From Flavobacteriaceae bacterium (GTDB lineage Bacteria > Bacteroidota > Bacteroidia > Flavobacteriales > Flavobacteriaceae), in the NCBI GenBank assembly GCA_018402135.1, contig JAGYJF010000002.1, positions 434,001 to 498,000 of the forward strand: a stretch of DNA of 64,000 nt, written 5' to 3'. The notes below the pieces were generated by a model, which was not told where the DNA came from, did no database searches, and saw only the letters and a list, made by a program, of their open reading frames with translations. A program made the translations under genes and the position numbers. This document shows, one piece after another, positions 63,479-64,000 of this stretch (position 1 is its first letter; every line of letters begins with the position of its first letter).

Positions 63479-64000
63479 TTATTTCACAAAAGGCAAAGTG
63501 AAACTGAAGGTTGCTCCGCTTTTCGCATTGTTTTCAATCCATATTTTACCACCGTGATTGTCTATGATTTGTTTTGAAATGGCTAATCCTAATCCACTTC
63601 CTTGTGGCTTTTTGATGTTTTGATTTTTAGATTGGTAAAACTTATCAAACACATAAGGCAAGTCTTCTGTGGGGATCCCTTTTCCGTTATCGCTTACTTG
63701 CACTTCTAAATAACCATTATCGTATTTGTATTGCACATAAATATTGCCCTTACCAGGCTCGGTGAATTTTAAAGCATTCGAAATTAAATTGGTGAGTACT
63801 TGTAGAATGCGGTCTTCGTCATATTTTAAATAGTAATCACTTTTATTGGTGCTCCAAAGTTTGATATTTTTGTTAGCGGCCAGCTGAGTTAAGCTATCCG
63901 AGGCTTTTTCAATAGTCTCTCTAATATTATGTCTGCCAAGATTGAGGTCTGATCTGCCCGTTGATAATTTTTCAAAATCTAAAATATTGTGAATAAGTCT
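63479..64000 (-). CDS. Sensor histidine kinase (C-terminal part; 5' end beyond window)
   Basis: The frame is open to the right edge, so the sensor region lies outside. Visible: end of the dimerisation helix (RLIHNILDFEKLSTGR), then the HATPase domain with N box LTNLISNALKFTEPGKG, G1 VQVSDNGKGIP, F box YVFDKFYQ and G2 GSGLGLAISKQIIDNHGG, and the C-terminal strand GATFSFTLPF. A GTG at 63736 is an internal codon, not a start. It phosphorylates the adjacent response regulator. In other bacteria, kinases next to acs (CrbS-type) have an SLC5-transporter sensor; this cannot be tested here. Confidence 0.9.
   Translation of the reverse strand, partial: RLIHNILDFEKLSTGRSDLNLGRHNIRETIEKASDSLTQLAANKNIKLWSTNKSDYYLKYDEDRILQVLTNLISNALKFTEPGKGNIYVQYKYDNGYLEVQVSDNGKGIPTEDLPYVFDKFYQSKNQNIKKPQGSGLGLAISKQIIDNHGGKIWIENNAKSGATFSFTLPFVK

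Overview
The window looks like chromosome of a marine or environmental Flavobacteriaceae-type Bacteroidota. The DNA is AT-rich. Short palindromic or AT-rich gaps carry the Bacteroidota -7 promoter motif TAnnTTTG rather than Shine-Dalgarno sequences. Gene content is typical of the group: TonB receptor with a carboxypeptidase-regulatory N-terminus, 'CSSDDD' surface-type lipoprotein signal, parE-X-parC operon, LuxC-like reductase next to serC/serA, DUF937, DUF6146 and DUF6787 families. No rRNA, tRNA, IS element or CRISPR array was seen.

Positions 1-22774 (+) are the distal part of a surface-polysaccharide (capsule/EPS/O-antigen) locus: a truncated GT2, a Wzy/WaaL-like membrane protein, four GT4 glycosyltransferases, a PglC-type phosphoglycosyl transferase, a 4-aminotransferase and a 4,6-dehydratase (PglE/PglF-type, making a UDP-4-amino-trideoxy sugar), then the Wza-like export lipoprotein and the Wzc-like tyrosine autokinase. 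Two unusual gene groups sit inside it. One (3145-8914) holds a HisC-like aminotransferase, HAD phosphatase-like protein, ATP-grasp ligase, GT4 and glutamine-dependent amidotransferase (AsnB), and is flanked by two paralogous GT4 genes. The other (11746-16355) holds two divergent DegT-fold proteins, a FemAB/GNAT-type acyltransferase and an FAD/NAD(P)-binding protein. Together they look like a nitrogen or amino-acid decoration system for the polysaccharide, and are the best candidates here for undescribed chemistry.

Positions 22771-44028 are mainly housekeeping: proline dehydrogenase, aroB, DinB-family protein, Lrp/AsnC regulator, M14 carboxypeptidase, XRE regulator with repeated palindromic operators, parC/parE (topoisomerase IV) with a nonsense-mutated gene between them, ychF, an AbgT-family transporter, a ferredoxin, acyl-CoA reductase and the serine pathway genes serC-serA. 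Positions 44142-48479 hold a second gene interrupted by an in-frame TAA (DUF6146), a DUF6787 membrane protein and a probable metal-uptake module (His-rich small protein, TonB receptor, acidic lipoprotein).

Positions 48528-64000 hold a CBM9/DUF5916 outer-membrane protein, lolD, a TIGR02757 protein, a structured palindromic repeat (52961-53110), an S10 peptidase, a YbbAP-type ABC exporter divergent from its usual neighbour, a TesA-like SGNH esterase, and at the right edge a minus-strand operon of histidine kinase (cut by the window end), single-domain response regulator, propionyl-CoA synthetase-like enzyme and acetyl-CoA synthetase, suggesting acetate/propionate sensing.

All family names come from reading motifs; no database search was run.
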